Positions 18,185 to 28,717 of a stretch of 64,000 nucleotides of DNA are shown piece by piece. Each line of letters opens with the position of its first letter. Within the stretch, counting starts at the first letter, position 1. Below the pieces are notes generated by a model that saw nothing but the letters and a program-made list of their open reading frames with translations, was not told where the DNA came from and made no database searches. The stretch is from Pantoea rodasii (GTDB lineage: Bacteria; Pseudomonadota; Gammaproteobacteria; Enterobacterales; Enterobacteriaceae): the NCBI RefSeq assembly GCF_002095465.1, contig NZ_MLFP01000007.1:1-64000 (forward strand), given 5' to 3'. A program made the position numbers and the translations under genes.

Positions 18185-18792
18185 GTTTCGCTACCTAAAA
18201 TTTGCCAACAAATCGAAAACAGGGCGTACGGCGGTCGCAAAAACTGTTCAACAGAACAGTGGCCGTGCGCAACCGATGTACGAAATAATCTTCGGAATAC
18301 ACCATCCATCAACGTCAACTTCAGTGTTAGCTCAGCCAGTCAGGATGAATATTTGCGAGCCCCGTATGTATCGGACTGCCGCTTATCCTAACCGTATTAA
18401 CAGCAACCTAACAGCACCAACAACAACCGATAAGCATAAAAACAACGCTTCGTTGACTTATATCAAATGCAAGTGTAGCACGTTAACACTTTTATGAAAA
18501 ACTTCTCCAGGAATGCAAGCTTAGCTCACAAAAAGCAGCATTTTTGCTACATTTCGGCTGCATAACAGCAAAACTAAAACTTGCAGGAAATAATATTTTA
18601 ATAATATGAAAAACAATAGATTTATATTAATTAAGTCGGGAAATTTTGCTTATATCCCACAATTTCATCTACCTCTGGATTTTATCCTCTTTTAACATCG
18701 TTAACATCTTATTTTCTCTCGCCCGTGTGGTTGGTATTTTCGTCACTGCATGCCAACATAAGGCGAGTTGTTAACCGTTCGATGGATAAATC
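18185..18792. other. 608-bp intergenic region upstream of arcA and yjtD
   Basis: No convincing protein-coding frame was found, and no recognisable match to the small E. coli yjjY frame. The part around 18480-18720 is visibly AT-rich. It should hold the long arcA leader and promoters (minus strand) and the yjtD promoter (plus strand). An FNR-like box is at 18453-18466. Nothing else could be named. Confidence 0.6.
18453..18466 (-). promoter_or_regulatory. FNR box upstream of arcA
   Basis: TTGAC-TTAT-ATCAA matches the FNR consensus TTGAT-N4-ATCAA with one mismatch. It is about 270 bases upstream of the arcA start, consistent with the long arcA leader and known anaerobic induction in E. coli. 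Confidence 0.6.
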
Positions 18793-19482
18793 ATGCATTT
18801 CCCCCTGATCCTTGTCTCACCCGCGCGTCCGGAAAATATCGGCGCGGCAGCCCGCGCCATGAAAACCATGGGTTTTAGTGAACTGCGCATTGTCGCCAGC
18901 GATGCCTGGCAAGACCCTGCTGCACGTCGCGTTGCCCACGGTGCGGGTGAGATCCTCGATAACGTCAAAACCTACGCCACGCTAAGTGATGCCCTGGCGG
19001 ATGTGGATTTCTCCGTAGCGACCACCGCGCGCAGCCGGGCGAAGTTCCGCTATTACGCCACGCCGACGCAGGTGGAAACCATCCTGCAGGAGAAGCGCCA
19101 GTGGTTGAGTCGTATCGCGCTGGTGTTTGGCCGCGAGGACAGTGGCTTAACCAATGAGGAATTGGAGCAGGTCGATTTGCTGACCGGCATCCCGATGGCG
19201 AATGACTATCCTTCGCTGAATCTTGGCCAGGCGGTGATGGTGTTCTGTTATCAGCTCTCGGCGCTGAATCAGGTGGCGGCAGAGGTGAAAGAAGTGGCCA
19301 ACGAACATCAGCTACAGGCGCTGCGCGAACGCTTCCATCAACTGTTAGTGAAGCTGGACGTGAGCGACGATGCCAAAATGGCCGACTGGATCGATCAGCG
19401 AATTGGCTTATTGGAGCAGCGTGATAGCGCCATGCTGCATCGCCTGCTGCACGATGTAGAAAAAAAACTTATAGATAAATAA
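18793..19482 (+). CDS. yjtD: SPOUT-family RNA methyltransferase-like protein YjtD (LasT)
   Basis: Predicted RNA 2'-O-methyltransferase of the TrmJ/TrmH group (229 aa). The trefoil-knot motifs are present: N-terminal PARPENIGAAARAMKTMGF, ALVFGREDSGLTNEEL near 114-130 and YPSLNLGQAVMVFCYQL near 141-158. A C-terminal helical tail ends with MLHRLLHDVEKKL. E. coli YjtD has the same place between arcA and thrL. The substrate RNA is not known, so the name is by homology only. Confidence 0.9.
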   Translation: MHFPLILVSPARPENIGAAARAMKTMGFSELRIVASDAWQDPAARRVAHGAGEILDNVKTYATLSDALADVDFSVATTARSRAKFRYYATPTQVETILQEKRQWLSRIALVFGREDSGLTNEELEQVDLLTGIPMANDYPSLNLGQAVMVFCYQLSALNQVAAEVKEVANEHQLQALRERFHQLLVKLDVSDDAKMADWIDQRIGLLEQRDSAMLHRLLHDVEKKLIDK

Positions 19483-19611
19483 TCGGTGAATATCGGCTTT
19501 GATAGTGACAGATCGGGAAACAGGGCGATCTGTCGAACGATCCCGATATGATTTTCGCGCTGAAACCGAACTCTGCGCAGCCGTGGTTTAACTGCGGCTA
19601 AGACAAATTCG

Positions 19612-19640
19612 TTGACTTAACGTGCCCTTTGCTTTAATTC
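19612..19640 (+). promoter_or_regulatory. thr operon promoter
   Basis: TTGACT (19612-19617) and TAATTC (19635-19640) are 17 bases apart, about 45 bases before the leader peptide start. An alternative -10 of TTTAAT overlaps by four bases. Confidence 0.6.
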
Positions 19641-19683
19641 TGGAAGGCAGACGGACAAGACAAAGACAGACAGAAAAATCTAA

Positions 19684-19755
19684 ATGCGTAATCTCAGCCT
19701 GAACATCACAATTATTATTACCACCACCATTACCACAGGTAACGGTGCGGGCTGA
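19684..19755 (+). CDS. thrL: thr operon leader peptide
   Basis: A 23-residue attenuation peptide whose second half is a run of threonine and isoleucine codons (NITIIITTTITTGNGAG), followed by the attenuator hairpin. Slow translation of these codons when charged tRNA-Thr or tRNA-Ile is scarce prevents termination and lets thrABC be transcribed. It has six Thr and five Ile codons, somewhat more weighted to Ile than the E. coli leader I remember. The GNGAG ending is conserved. Confidence 0.93.
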   Translation: MRNLSLNITIIITTTITTGNGAG

Positions 19756-19780
19756 CGCATACAGGAAAAACAAAGAAAAA

Positions 19781-19812
19781 AGCCCGCACCTAAACAGTGC
19801 GGGCTTTTTTTT
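19781..19812 (+). terminator. thr operon attenuator
   Basis: AGCCCGCAC, loop of seven, GTGCGGGCT, then eight T. It stands between thrL and thrA and is the rho-independent attenuator. Confidence 0.93.
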
Positions 19813-19839
19813 CGGCAAAAATTCAGGAGAGCTTCAATC

Positions 19840-22302
19840 ATGCGAGTGCTGAAATTCGGCGGAACCTCAGTAGCCAATGCGGAACGTTTTCTCCGCGTGG
19901 CGGATATTCTGGAAAGTAATGCGCAACAGGGACAGGTTGCCACCGTGCTCTCTGCACCAGCGAAAATCACCAACCATCTGGTGGCGATGATTGAGAAAAC
20001 CATCAGCGGCCAGGACGCACTGCCGAATATCAGCGATGCCGAACGTATTTTTGCCGATCTGCTGCAGGGCCTGGCCGACGCGCAGCCGGGCTTCGATTTT
20101 GATGGCCTGAAAACCCGCATCGAGCTGGAATTTGCCCAGCTGAAACAAGTGCTGCACGGCATCAGCCTGCTGGGCCAGTGCCCGGATGCGGTGAATGCCG
20201 CCATCATCTGCCGTGGTGAAAAACTCTCTATCGCCATTATGGAAGCGCTGCTGCAGGCGCGCGGCCATAAAGTCACGGTGATCGATCCGGTAGAGAAACT
20301 GCTGGCGATTGGCCATTACCTCGAATCCACGGTTGATATCGCCGAATCCACCCGCCGCATTGCCGCCAGCCAGATTCCCGCCGATCACATGATCCTGATG
20401 GCCGGTTTCACCGCCGGTAATGAGAAGGGCGAACTGGTGGTGCTGGGCCGTAACGGCTCCGATTATTCGGCGGCGGTGCTGGCAGCGTGTTTGCGCGCCG
20501 ACTGCTGCGAAATCTGGACTGACGTCGACGGCGTCTATACCTGCGACCCGCGCCAGGTGCCGGATGCGCGCCTGCTGAAATCAATGTCTTATCAGGAAGC
20601 GATGGAGCTGTCTTACTTCGGTGCAAAAGTGCTGCATCCGCGCACCATCGCGCCGATTGCCCAGTTCCAGATTCCTTGCCTGATCAAAAACACCGCTAAC
20701 CCGCAAGCGCCCGGCACTTTGATCGGTGGCGAGGGCGAGCTGGATGAGAACCCGGTGAAAGGCATCACCAACCTGAATAACATGGCGATGTTTAACGTCT
20801 CCGGTCCGGGTATGAAAGGCATGGTCGGCATGGCGGCGCGCGTATTTGCCGCGATGTCGCGCACCGGAATCTCGGTGGTGCTGATCACTCAATCCTCTTC
20901 TGAATACAGCATCAGCTTTTGCGTACCGCAAAGCGAGCAGGCGCGTGCGCGTCGCGTATTAGAAGAAGAGTTCTATCTGGAGTTGAAAGATGGCCTGCTG
21001 GATCCGCTCGACGTGCTGGAGCAGCTGGCGGTGATTTCCGTGGTCGGCGATGGCATGCGCACCTTGCGCGGCATCTCGGCCAAATTCTTCTCGGCGCTGG
21101 CGCGCGCCAACATCAACATCGTGGCGATTGCGCAGGGCTCCTCTGAGCGCTCTATCTCCGTGGTGGTGAGCAATGATGAAGTCACCACCGGCGTGCGCGT
21201 GGTGCATCAGATGCTGTTCGCCACCGATCAGGTGATCGAAGTGTTCGTGGTGGGCGTCGGCGGTGTCGGCGCGGCGTTGCTGGAGCAGCTGCATCGTCAG
21301 CAGGCGTGGCTGAAAGAGAAGCACATCGACCTGCGCGTGTGCGGTATCGCCAATTCGCGCGCGCTGTTAACCAACGTGCACGGCATCGATCTCAGCAACT
21401 GGAAAGGGGCCCTGAGCGAAGCGAAAGATCCGTTTAACCTGGGCCGTCTGATGCGCCTGGTGAAAGAGTATCACCTGCTGAACCCGGTGATCGTGGACTG
21501 TACCTCCAGCCAGGCGGTGGCCGATCAGTATGCTGACTTCCTTGCTGAAGGTTTCCACGTGGTGACGCCAAACAAAAAGGCCAACACCTCATCGTGGAAT
21601 TACTATCAGCAGATGCGTGCGGCCGCGGCAAAATCGCGTCGTAAGTTCCTGTATGACACCAACGTCGGTGCCGGTTTGCCGGTGATTGAAAACCTGCAAA
21701 ATCTGATGAATGCCGGTGATGAGCTGATCAAATTCTCCGGTATCCTCTCCGGTTCGCTGTCCTTTATTTTCGGCAAGCTCGATGAAGGCGTTTCGCTGTC
21801 GGAAGCCACCAAAACGGCGCGTGAGATGGGCTTCACCGAGCCGGATCCGCGTGACGACCTTTCGGGCACTGACGTTGCTCGCAAGCTGCTGATTCTGGCA
21901 CGTGAAGCGGGCCATCAGCTGGAGCTGAGCGATATCGAGATCGAACCGCTGCTGCCGGCTGAACTCACCGATATCGCCGATGTTGAGCAGTTTATGGCGC
22001 GCCTGCCGGAACTGGATGATGCCTTTGCCGCCCGCGTTGCCAAAGCGCGTGATGAAGGTAAAGTGTTACGCTTCGTCGGCGCCATTGAAGAAGGCGGCGT
22101 CTGTAAAGTGAAAATCGATGCGGTGGATGGTAACGATCCGCTGTACAAAGTGAAGAACGGCGAGAACGCGCTGGCGTTTTACAGCCGCTATTATCAGCCG
22201 ATCCCGCTGGTTCTGCGTGGATACGGCGCGGGGAATGATGTCACAGCGGCCGGCGTATTTGCCGACTTGCTGCGTACACTGTCGTGGAAGTTGGGAGTTT
22301 GA
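19840..22302 (+). CDS. thrA: bifunctional aspartokinase I / homoserine dehydrogenase I
   Basis: Catalyses the first and third steps from aspartate to threonine (820 aa, the same as E. coli). The aspartokinase domain starts [17 protein letters not shown] and includes the ACT-type regulatory region around 320-460, where threonine inhibits. The homoserine dehydrogenase half begins near residue 465 with the NAD(P)-binding [15 protein letters not shown]. It includes the [10 protein letters not shown] and [20 protein letters not shown] signatures. AGGAG precedes the ATG. First structural gene of thrABC, under the attenuator. Confidence 0.97.
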   Translation: MRVLKFGGTSVANAERFLRVADILESNAQQGQVATVLSAPAKITNHLVAMIEKTISGQDALPNISDAERIFADLLQGLADAQPGFDFDGLKTRIELEFAQLKQVLHGISLLGQCPDAVNAAIICRGEKLSIAIMEALLQARGHKVTVIDPVEKLLAIGHYLESTVDIAESTRRIAASQIPADHMILMAGFTAGNEKGELVVLGRNGSDYSAAVLAACLRADCCEIWTDVDGVYTCDPRQVPDARLLKSMSYQEAMELSYFGAKVLHPRTIAPIAQFQIPCLIKNTANPQAPGTLIGGEGELDENPVKGITNLNNMAMFNVSGPGMKGMVGMAARVFAAMSRTGISVVLITQSSSEYSISFCVPQSEQARARRVLEEEFYLELKDGLLDPLDVLEQLAVISVVGDGMRTLRGISAKFFSALARANINIVAIAQGSSERSISVVVSNDEVTTGVRVVHQMLFATDQVIEVFVVGVGGVGAALLEQLHRQQAWLKEKHIDLRVCGIANSRALLTNVHGIDLSNWKGALSEAKDPFNLGRLMRLVKEYHLLNPVIVDCTSSQAVADQYADFLAEGFHVVTPNKKANTSSWNYYQQMRAAAAKSRRKFLYDTNVGAGLPVIENLQNLMNAGDELIKFSGILSGSLSFIFGKLDEGVSLSEATKTAREMGFTEPDPRDDLSGTDVARKLLILAREAGHQLELSDIEIEPLLPAELTDIADVEQFMARLPELDDAFAARVAKARDEGKVLRFVGAIEEGGVCKVKIDAVDGNDPLYKVKNGENALAFYSRYYQPIPLVLRGYGAGNDVTAAGVFADLLRTLSWKLGV

Positions 22303-22304
22303 TG

Positions 22305-23234
22305 ATGGTAAAAATTTATGCACCGGCCTCGATAGGTAACGTCAGCGTCGGCTTTGATGTGCTGGGCGCGGCAGTTTCGCCGGTGGATGGCACCCTGTTG
22401 GGTGACTGCGTGTCAGTCGAAGCGGCCGACAGCTTTAGTCTGGTGAACACCGGGCGCTTTGTCAGCAAGCTGCCAGCCAACCCGCAAGAGAACATCGTTT
22501 ATCAGTGCTGGGAACGTTTCTGCCAGGCGATTGGTAAACAGGTTCCGGTGGCGATGACGCTGGAAAAGAACATGCCGATCGGTTCAGGTCTGGGCTCCAG
22601 CGCCTGCTCGGTGGTGGCCGGTTTGATGGCGATGAACGAGTTCTGCGGCAAGCCGTTGAGCGATACCGAACTGCTGGCCTTGATGGGCGAGCTGGAAGGG
22701 CGTATTTCCGGCAGCGTGCACTTTGACAACGTCGCGCCGTGCTTCCTCGGCGGCGTGCAGCTGATGATTGAAGAGAACGGGATCATCAGTCAGGAGGTGC
22801 CGTGCTTTGACGACTGGCTGTGGGTGATGGCTTATCCGGGCATCAAAGTCTCGACCGCTGAAGCGCGCGCGATTCTGCCTGCACAGTACCGCAAAGAAGA
22901 TGCCATCAAGCATGGCCGCCTGTTATCCGGCTTTATTCACGCCTGTCATACCCGTCAGCCGCTGCTGGCAGCTAAACTTATGCAGGATGTGATTGCCGAA
23001 CCCTATCGCACCAAACTGCTGCCAGGTTTTGCCGAAGCGCGTAAAGCGGCGGCCGATATTGGCGCACTGGCTTGCGGTATTTCGGGCTCCGGCCCGACAC
23101 TTTTCGCCGTTTGCAACGAGATGGCAACGGCACAGCGGATGGCAGACTGGCTGAGCCAGCACTATCTGCAGAATGATGAAGGCTTCGTCCATATCTGCCG
23201 TCTTGATACGGCTGGCGCACGTAACTTGGGATAA
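22305..23234 (+). CDS. thrB: homoserine kinase
   Basis: GHMP-family kinase that phosphorylates homoserine for threonine synthesis (309 aa). The ATP-binding motif [13 protein letters not shown] lies near residue 88, and the third GHMP motif [12 protein letters not shown] near 255-266. The thrA stop runs into ATGATG. The second ATG (22305) gives MVKIYAPAS as in E. coli and lies 7 bases after GGGAG. The first ATG (22302) would add one Met. Coupled translation with thrA is likely. Confidence 0.96.
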   Translation: MVKIYAPASIGNVSVGFDVLGAAVSPVDGTLLGDCVSVEAADSFSLVNTGRFVSKLPANPQENIVYQCWERFCQAIGKQVPVAMTLEKNMPIGSGLGSSACSVVAGLMAMNEFCGKPLSDTELLALMGELEGRISGSVHFDNVAPCFLGGVQLMIEENGIISQEVPCFDDWLWVMAYPGIKVSTAEARAILPAQYRKEDAIKHGRLLSGFIHACHTRQPLLAAKLMQDVIAEPYRTKLLPGFAEARKAAADIGALACGISGSGPTLFAVCNEMATAQRMADWLSQHYLQNDEGFVHICRLDTAGARNLG

Positions 23235-23237
23235 CGC

Positions 23238-24521
23238 ATGAAACTCTACAACCTTAAGGATCACAACGAGCAGGTTAGTTTTGCTCAGGCCGTTAAACAG
23301 GGCCTCGGCTCGCAGCAAGGGCTGTTCTTCCCGCTCGAACTGCCGGAATTCGAACTGACTGACATCGATGCGATGCTGGAGATGGATTTCGTCAGCCGCA
23401 GCACCAAAATCCTCTCTGCCTATATTGGCGATGAAGTGGCTGCACACCAGCTGGCTGAGCGCGTGAAAAACGCCTTTGCCTTCCCGGCGCCAGTGGCGAA
23501 AGTCAGTGCTGATGTCGCGTGCCTCGAACTGTTCCATGGCCCAACGCTGGCGTTCAAAGACTTCGGCGGCCGTTTTATGGCGCAGATGCTCTCTTATGTG
23601 TCGGGCGCGGATGAGCAGATCACCATTCTGACCGCGACCTCTGGCGATACCGGCGCCGCCGTGGCCCATGCGTTCTACGGCATGGAAAACGTGCGCGTAG
23701 TGATTCTCTATCCGCAGGGCAAAATCAGCCCGCTGCAGGAAAAGTTGTTCTGTACGCTGGGCGGCAACATTGAAACCATCGCAGTGGAAGGTGATTTCGA
23801 TGCCTGCCAGGCGCTGGTGAAACAGGCGTTTGATGATGAAGAACTGAAGAAGGCGATTGGCCTGAACTCAGCGAACTCGATCAACATCAGCCGTCTGCTG
23901 GCGCAGATTTGCTACTACTTCGAAGCGGTGGCGCAGTTGCCACAAGAGCAGCGTAATCAGCTGGTGGTGTCAGTGCCGAGCGGCAACTTTGGCGATTTGA
24001 CGGCAGGCCTGCTGGCGAAATCACTCGGCTTGCCGATTAAGCGCTTTATCGCCGCCACCAACGCCAATGACACCGTGCCACGCTTCCTTGATAAGGGCGA
24101 ATGGCTGCCTAATAAGACGGTGGCGACCTTGTCGAATGCGATGGACGTTAGCCAGCCGAACAACTGGCCGCGCGTGGAAGAGCTGTTCCGTCGTAAAACA
24201 TGGCGCCTGACCGATTTGGTGTCGGGTGCGGTATCGGATGAGACTACGAAAGCCACCATGCGTGAGCTGGCAGAAATTGGCTATATCTCAGAACCGCACG
24301 CGGCGATTGCCTATCGCATGCTGCGCGACAACCTGCAGGAAGGCGAATTTGGTCTGTTCCTCGGCACCGCGCATCCGGCCAAGTTCAAAGAGAGCGTGGA
24401 CGAGATTCTGGGTCAGGAACTGCCGCTGCCGCCAGAGCTGGCAGAGCGCGCTGAGCTGCCGCTGCTGTCGCATAATATGACGGCGGACTTTGCTGAACTG
24501 CGTAAGTTCTTGATGAAGTAA
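23238..24521 (+). CDS. thrC: threonine synthase
   Basis: PLP-dependent enzyme converting O-phosphohomoserine to threonine (427 aa). The PLP lysine is in GPTLAFKDFGGRFMAQ near residue 107, and the ATSGDTGAAVAHAF and SVPSGNFGDLTAGL motifs are intact. It begins three bases after thrB and ends the operon. A strong hairpin with T-run follows at 24561-24587. Confidence 0.97.
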   Translation: MKLYNLKDHNEQVSFAQAVKQGLGSQQGLFFPLELPEFELTDIDAMLEMDFVSRSTKILSAYIGDEVAAHQLAERVKNAFAFPAPVAKVSADVACLELFHGPTLAFKDFGGRFMAQMLSYVSGADEQITILTATSGDTGAAVAHAFYGMENVRVVILYPQGKISPLQEKLFCTLGGNIETIAVEGDFDACQALVKQAFDDEELKKAIGLNSANSINISRLLAQICYYFEAVAQLPQEQRNQLVVSVPSGNFGDLTAGLLAKSLGLPIKRFIAATNANDTVPRFLDKGEWLPNKTVATLSNAMDVSQPNNWPRVEELFRRKTWRLTDLVSGAVSDETTKATMRELAEIGYISEPHAAIAYRMLRDNLQEGEFGLFLGTAHPAKFKESVDEILGQELPLPPELAERAELPLLSHNMTADFAELRKFLMK

Positions 24522-24560
24522 TGTAAACAGGCGCGCGACCATGCGCGTTTTGAAGAGTAA

Positions 24561-24587
24561 GGTCGCCATGATGGCGACCTTTTTTTA
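24561..24587. terminator. thr operon terminator
   Basis: GGTCGCCAT, one base, ATGGCGACC followed by seven to eight T. It terminates thrC and overlaps the stop codon of the convergent yaaA gene. Confidence 0.85.
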
Positions 24588-25361
24588 TTTCTGTTCGTGG
24601 CGCTTAAACACCAGCTCGTTACCTTTGCTCTCATCAGCCGCAAAGCAGTAACCATCAACATCAAACTGTTTCAGCTGCTCTGGCTTGCTCAGGCGGTTCT
24701 GAATCACATAGCGGCTCATCAGGCCACGCGCTTTCTTGGCGTAGAAACTGATCACTTTAAACTTGCCGTTCTTCTCATCGAGGAACACCGGCTTGATCAA
24801 CTCACCGTTCAGCTGCTTCGGCTTCACCGCTTTGAAGTACTCATCGGACGCGAGGTTGATCAACACTTCATCGCCTTGCTCGACCATCGCATCATTCAGC
24901 TTCTGCGTCAGTAAATCACCCCAGAAACCGTAGAGATCTTTCGCCGCCGGGTTGGCCAGCTTGATGCCCATTTCCAGGCGGTAAGGCTGCATCAAATCCA
25001 GCGGGCGCAGCACGCCGTATAAACCGGACAGCATGCGCAGATGCTGCTGAGCGAAATCGAAATCCGCCTCACTGAAGGTCTCAGCCTGTAAGCCGGTATA
25101 CACGTCACCTTTAAACGCCAGAATCGCCTGACGTGCATTGTCGAGCGTGAAGGGCGGCTGCCACTGATTGAAGCGATCGGCATTCAGATGCGCCAGTTTG
25201 TCGCTGATGCCCATCAGCGATCCGATCTGCGCCGGTGAGAGATCGCGCGCAACATCGATCAGCTGTTGTGATTTTTCTAACAGTGTTGATTGCGAAAAGC
25301 GCTGCGTCGCCAGCGGGCTTTCAAAATCCAGTGTCTTCGCTGGCGAGATAACCATCAGCAT
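24585..25361 (-). CDS. yaaA: peroxide stress protein YaaA
   Basis: DUF328/UPF0246 protein (258 aa) known in E. coli as part of the OxyR regulon that lowers free iron during peroxide stress. Conserved blocks include [46 protein letters not shown] and [16 protein letters not shown]. coli has the same length. It is divergent from talB. The E. coli yaaJ gene that separates them is missing. No OxyR site could be picked out by eye. Confidence 0.94.
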   Translation of the reverse strand: MLMVISPAKTLDFESPLATQRFSQSTLLEKSQQLIDVARDLSPAQIGSLMGISDKLAHLNADRFNQWQPPFTLDNARQAILAFKGDVYTGLQAETFSEADFDFAQQHLRMLSGLYGVLRPLDLMQPYRLEMGIKLANPAAKDLYGFWGDLLTQKLNDAMVEQGDEVLINLASDEYFKAVKPKQLNGELIKPVFLDEKNGKFKVISFYAKKARGLMSRYVIQNRLSKPEQLKQFDVDGYCFAADESKGNELVFKRHEQK

Positions 25362-25574
25362 GGTGTTTGTCCTTGTTGACCCGCCTGTTTACAGGGGATT
25401 GGTGGGATTTACGTTGCGACGAGTGTAGCAAAAAAGCTGCACGGATCGGCAAATCGCTCCCATTTGTTAGCGCTATCGTAATGAGGCACTTCGTGATGTT
25501 GCGCAGTGAATTGTGCGTGATATTATCCCAACAGCCTTTTACACCCTGACAGTCAACCTAAGAGAAAGAGAACC

Positions 25575-26528
25575 ATGACGGACAAACTTACTTCCTTGCG
25601 TCAGCTGACTACTGTGGTCGCCGACACCGGTGATATCGCGGCGATGAAGCTTTATCAGCCGCAAGATGCGACCACCAACCCTTCTTTGATCCTCAACGCC
25701 GCTCAAATCCCTGAATACCGCAAACTGATTGACGAAGCCATTACCTGGGCACGTCAGCAGAGCAGCAACAAAGAAGAGCAGCTGGCACTGGTTTCTGACA
25801 AGCTGGCCGTCAACATTGGTCTGGAAATTCTGAAACTGATCCCAGGCCGTATTTCTACTGAAGTTGACGCACGTCTCTCCTACGACACCGAAGCGAGCAT
25901 CGCCAAGGCGCGCAGCCTGATCAAACTGTACAACGATGCTGGCATCAGCAACGACCGTATCCTGATTAAACTGGCTTCGACCTGGCAGGGCATCCGTGCT
26001 GCTGAGCAGCTGGAAAAAGAAGGCATCAACTGTAACCTGACCCTGCTGTTCTCCTTCGCGCAGGCACGTGCTTGTGCGGAAGCGGGCGTGTTCCTGATCT
26101 CACCTTTCGTTGGCCGTATCCTCGACTGGTACAAGCAGAACACCGACAAGAAAGAGTACGCTGCGCATGAAGATCCAGGCGTGGTGTCTGTGGCGGAAAT
26201 CTACAACTATTACAAACAGCACGGTTATGAAACTGTGGTAATGGGTGCCAGCTTCCGTAACGTTGGTGAAATCATCGAGCTGGCCGGTTGTGACCGCTTG
26301 ACCATCTCTCCTAACCTGCTGAAAGAGCTGGCAGAGAGCGAAGGTGCGGTTGAGCGTAAGCTGAGCTACACCGGTGAAGTCAAAGCGCGTCCAGCGAAAA
26401 TGACTGAAGCCGAGTTTTTCTGGCAGCACAACCAGGATCCAATGGCCGTGACCAAACTGGCTGAAGGTATCCGCAACTTTGCCATCGACCAGGGCAAACT
26501 TGAGAAGATGATCGCCGAACTGCTGTAA
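25575..26528 (+). CDS. talB: transaldolase B
   Basis: Pentose phosphate pathway enzyme exchanging a dihydroxyacetone unit between sedoheptulose-7-P and glyceraldehyde-3-P (317 aa). The Schiff-base lysine is in [18 protein letters not shown] near residue 132. The N-terminal [12 protein letters not shown] and the [10 protein letters not shown] motif are intact. The SD region AGAGAAAGAGAA precedes the ATG. Codon use looks like that of a highly expressed gene. Monocistronic, with its own terminator. Confidence 0.97.
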   Translation: MTDKLTSLRQLTTVVADTGDIAAMKLYQPQDATTNPSLILNAAQIPEYRKLIDEAITWARQQSSNKEEQLALVSDKLAVNIGLEILKLIPGRISTEVDARLSYDTEASIAKARSLIKLYNDAGISNDRILIKLASTWQGIRAAEQLEKEGINCNLTLLFSFAQARACAEAGVFLISPFVGRILDWYKQNTDKKEYAAHEDPGVVSVAEIYNYYKQHGYETVVMGASFRNVGEIIELAGCDRLTISPNLLKELAESEGAVERKLSYTGEVKARPAKMTEAEFFWQHNQDPMAVTKLAEGIRNFAIDQGKLEKMIAELL

Positions 26529-26538
26529 GGTGATAGTC

Positions 26539-26566
26539 CGTGGCGGCACCCGTCGCCACGGTTTTA
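26539..26566 (+). terminator. talB terminator
   Basis: CCGTGGCG, loop of eight, CGCCACGG, then TTTT directly after talB. Confidence 0.75.
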
Positions 26567-26651
26567 CGCTTTCCCCTCGCTTCCGCTTTGTATTATCCTT
26601 TTTGCATTCCCCTTCAATTGCCGCATTGCGGTCAACCACAGCGATAACTTA

Positions 26652-27239
26652 ATGGATACTTTACGTATTGGATTAATTTCCGTTTCCGATCGTGCTGCTA
26701 ACGGCATTTATCAGGATCAGGGCATTCCGGCGCTGGAAAGCTGGCTCGCCAGTGCGCTTACCACACCGTTTGAAATCGAGACCCGTCTGGTGCCCGATGA
26801 GCAGCCGATGATTGAGCAGGCGATCTGTGAGCTGGTCGATGAGCTGTTCTGCAACCTGGTGTTGACCACCGGCGGCACCGGTCCGGCGCGCCGCGATGTC
26901 ACGCCTGATGCCACTTTAGCGGTCGCCGATCGTGAAATGCCGGGCTTTGGTGAGCAAATGCGTCAAATCAGCCTGCAGTTTGTGCCGACGGCGATTCTTT
27001 CGCGTCAGGTGGGGGTGATCCGCAAACAGTCGCTGATCCTCAATCTGCCGGGTCAGCCCAAATCCATCAAAGAGACGCTGGAAGGGCTGAAAGCGGAAGA
27101 TGGCGCGGTAAAAGTGCCGGGCATCTTCGCGGCTGTACCTTATTGTTTACAGTTGCTGGACGGGCCTTATGTGGAGACCAAGCCGGAAGTGGTAGCAGCA
27201 TTTCGCCCCAAAAGCGCGAGGCGTGAGACAAACGTCTGA
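26652..27239 (+). CDS. mog: molybdopterin adenylyltransferase Mog
   Basis: Adenylates molybdopterin before molybdenum insertion in molybdenum cofactor synthesis (195 aa). The MoaB/Mog signature LVLTTGGTGPARRDVTPDAT lies near residues 74-93, and GQPKSIKETLEGL near 139-151 is also conserved. Same place downstream of talB as in E. coli. Short gaps on both sides have no strong terminator, only an AT-rich hairpin over the stop codon. Confidence 0.95.
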   Translation: MDTLRIGLISVSDRAANGIYQDQGIPALESWLASALTTPFEIETRLVPDEQPMIEQAICELVDELFCNLVLTTGGTGPARRDVTPDATLAVADREMPGFGEQMRQISLQFVPTAILSRQVGVIRKQSLILNLPGQPKSIKETLEGLKAEDGAVKVPGIFAAVPYCLQLLDGPYVETKPEVVAAFRPKSARRETNV

Positions 27240-27352
27240 AAATTGCCGTTTTCAGGCATAAAATCCAGCGGTACTGGTGTGGCGAAATATTGACGGTATA
27301 GTAATCCCAGCTTTACAACTATTCTGACTTTGCCTCTGGATACCGCTCGATT

Positions 27353-28654
27353 ATGGATGCACACACAACGCGCCGTCTCAACGGCCAGGATTATAAAACC
27401 CTGTCGCTGGCTGCCCTCGGTGGGGCGCTGGAATTCTACGACTTCATCATCTTCGTCTTCTTTGCTGCCGTGATTGGTGAGCTATTCTTCCCGCCGGATA
27501 TCCCTGAGTGGCTGCGACAAATGCAGACCTTTGCGATTTTTGCCGCCGGTTATCTGGCGCGCCCATTAGGCGGCATCGTCATGGCACATTTTGGTGACAA
27601 AGTCGGGCGCAAGAAGATGTTCAGCCTGAGCATTCTGCTGATGGCGCTGCCGACGCTGGCGATGGGCGCACTGCCGACCTATGCCAGTATTGGTATCGCA
27701 GCGCCGATCTTGATGCTGCTGATGCGCGTGCTGCAAGGCGCCGCGATTGGTGGCGAAGTGCCGGGCGCGTGGGTGTTTGTGGCAGAGCATGTGCCAGAGA
27801 AGCGCATTGGTTTTGCCTGTGGCACGCTGACGGCGGGTTTGACCGCCGGCATCTTGCTGGGCTCGCTGGTGGCAACAGTACTCAACACCACGCTTTCTCC
27901 TGCCGCGATTCGCGATCACGGTTGGCGTATTCCGTTCTTCCTCGGTGGCGTATTCGGCTTGCTGGCGATGTATCTGCGCCGCTGGTTACATGAAACGCCG
28001 GTGTTTAAGCAGATGCAGCAGCGCAAAGCGCTGTCTGACAAGCTGCCGCTGCAAACCATTCTCGCCAGCCATAAGCGCGGCATTGTGATTTCGATGCTGC
28101 TGACCTGGTTGCTCTCGGCCTGCATTGTGGTGGTGATCTTAATGGCACCCACGTTGATGCAGAAGCAGCACGCGATTCCGGCGGCATTAAGTCTGCAGGC
28201 AAATAGCGTTGCCACCATCATGTTGCTGATCGGCTGCGTCGTGGCTGGCTGGCTGGTGGATCGCTTCGGTGCGGCGTTAACGCTGATCGGCGGTTCGTTG
28301 CTGCTGGCCATCTTTAGCTGGAACTTCTTCCATCAACTGGGCGGTTCGCCAGAGATGCTGTTTGTCTGGTACGGACTGGCTGGATTGAGCGTCGGTGTCG
28401 TGGGCGTGGTGCCGTTTGTGATGGTGAAAGCGTTTCCGGCGGCGGTACGTTTCACCGGCATCTCATTCTCCTACAATGTGGCCTATGCGATTTTCGGCGG
28501 TCTGACACCGATTAGCGTGACGTTGATGATGCAGTTAACCCCAATGGCACCCGCCTGGTACGTGCTGGCACTGGCGCTGATCGGCCTGCTGGTGGGGCTT
28601 TGGTTACAGAGCGAAAAGCAGCGATCGACCCTGCTCAATCAGGTGAATGTGTAA
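27353..28654 (+). CDS. MFS transporter, MHS (metabolite:proton symporter) type
   Basis: Twelve-helix inner-membrane symporter of 433 aa. The MHS subfamily hallmarks are visible: GALEFYDFIIFVFFAAVIG in helix 1, RPLGGIVMAHFGDKVGRKKM in the 2-3 loop and LMRVLQGAAIGGEVPGAW in helix 4. Relatives carry citrate, proline/betaine, shikimate or other organic acids, and the substrate cannot be told from sequence. In E. coli the mog-dnaK gap holds satP, yaaW and yaaI instead. A terminator follows, so it is not co-transcribed with dnaK. Confidence 0.85.
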   Translation: MDAHTTRRLNGQDYKTLSLAALGGALEFYDFIIFVFFAAVIGELFFPPDIPEWLRQMQTFAIFAAGYLARPLGGIVMAHFGDKVGRKKMFSLSILLMALPTLAMGALPTYASIGIAAPILMLLMRVLQGAAIGGEVPGAWVFVAEHVPEKRIGFACGTLTAGLTAGILLGSLVATVLNTTLSPAAIRDHGWRIPFFLGGVFGLLAMYLRRWLHETPVFKQMQQRKALSDKLPLQTILASHKRGIVISMLLTWLLSACIVVVILMAPTLMQKQHAIPAALSLQANSVATIMLLIGCVVAGWLVDRFGAALTLIGGSLLLAIFSWNFFHQLGGSPEMLFVWYGLAGLSVGVVGVVPFVMVKAFPAAVRFTGISFSYNVAYAIFGGLTPISVTLMMQLTPMAPAWYVLALALIGLLVGLWLQSEKQRSTLLNQVNV

Positions 28655-28658
28655 CTCA

Positions 28659-28678
28659 AGGCGCGTAAGCGCCTTTTT
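28659..28678 (+). terminator. terminator after the MHS transporter gene
   Basis: AGGCGC, GTAA loop, GCGCCT and T-rich tail immediately after the stop codon. Confidence 0.8.
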
Positions 28679-28717
28679 CTTTTGTGCATTTTTTTAAAAT
28701 TTATTTTAGTTTTAACC

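Noticed and set aside
18120..18497. 125-codon plus-strand frame upstream of arcA as a gene
   Set aside because: It begins inside arcA on the opposite strand, runs through the FNR box and AT-rich leader, and shows no domain or ribosome-binding site.
22923..23669. 248-codon antisense frame over thrB-thrC
   Set aside because: It lies wholly opposite conserved thr genes, has no ribosome-binding site and no family-like sequence.
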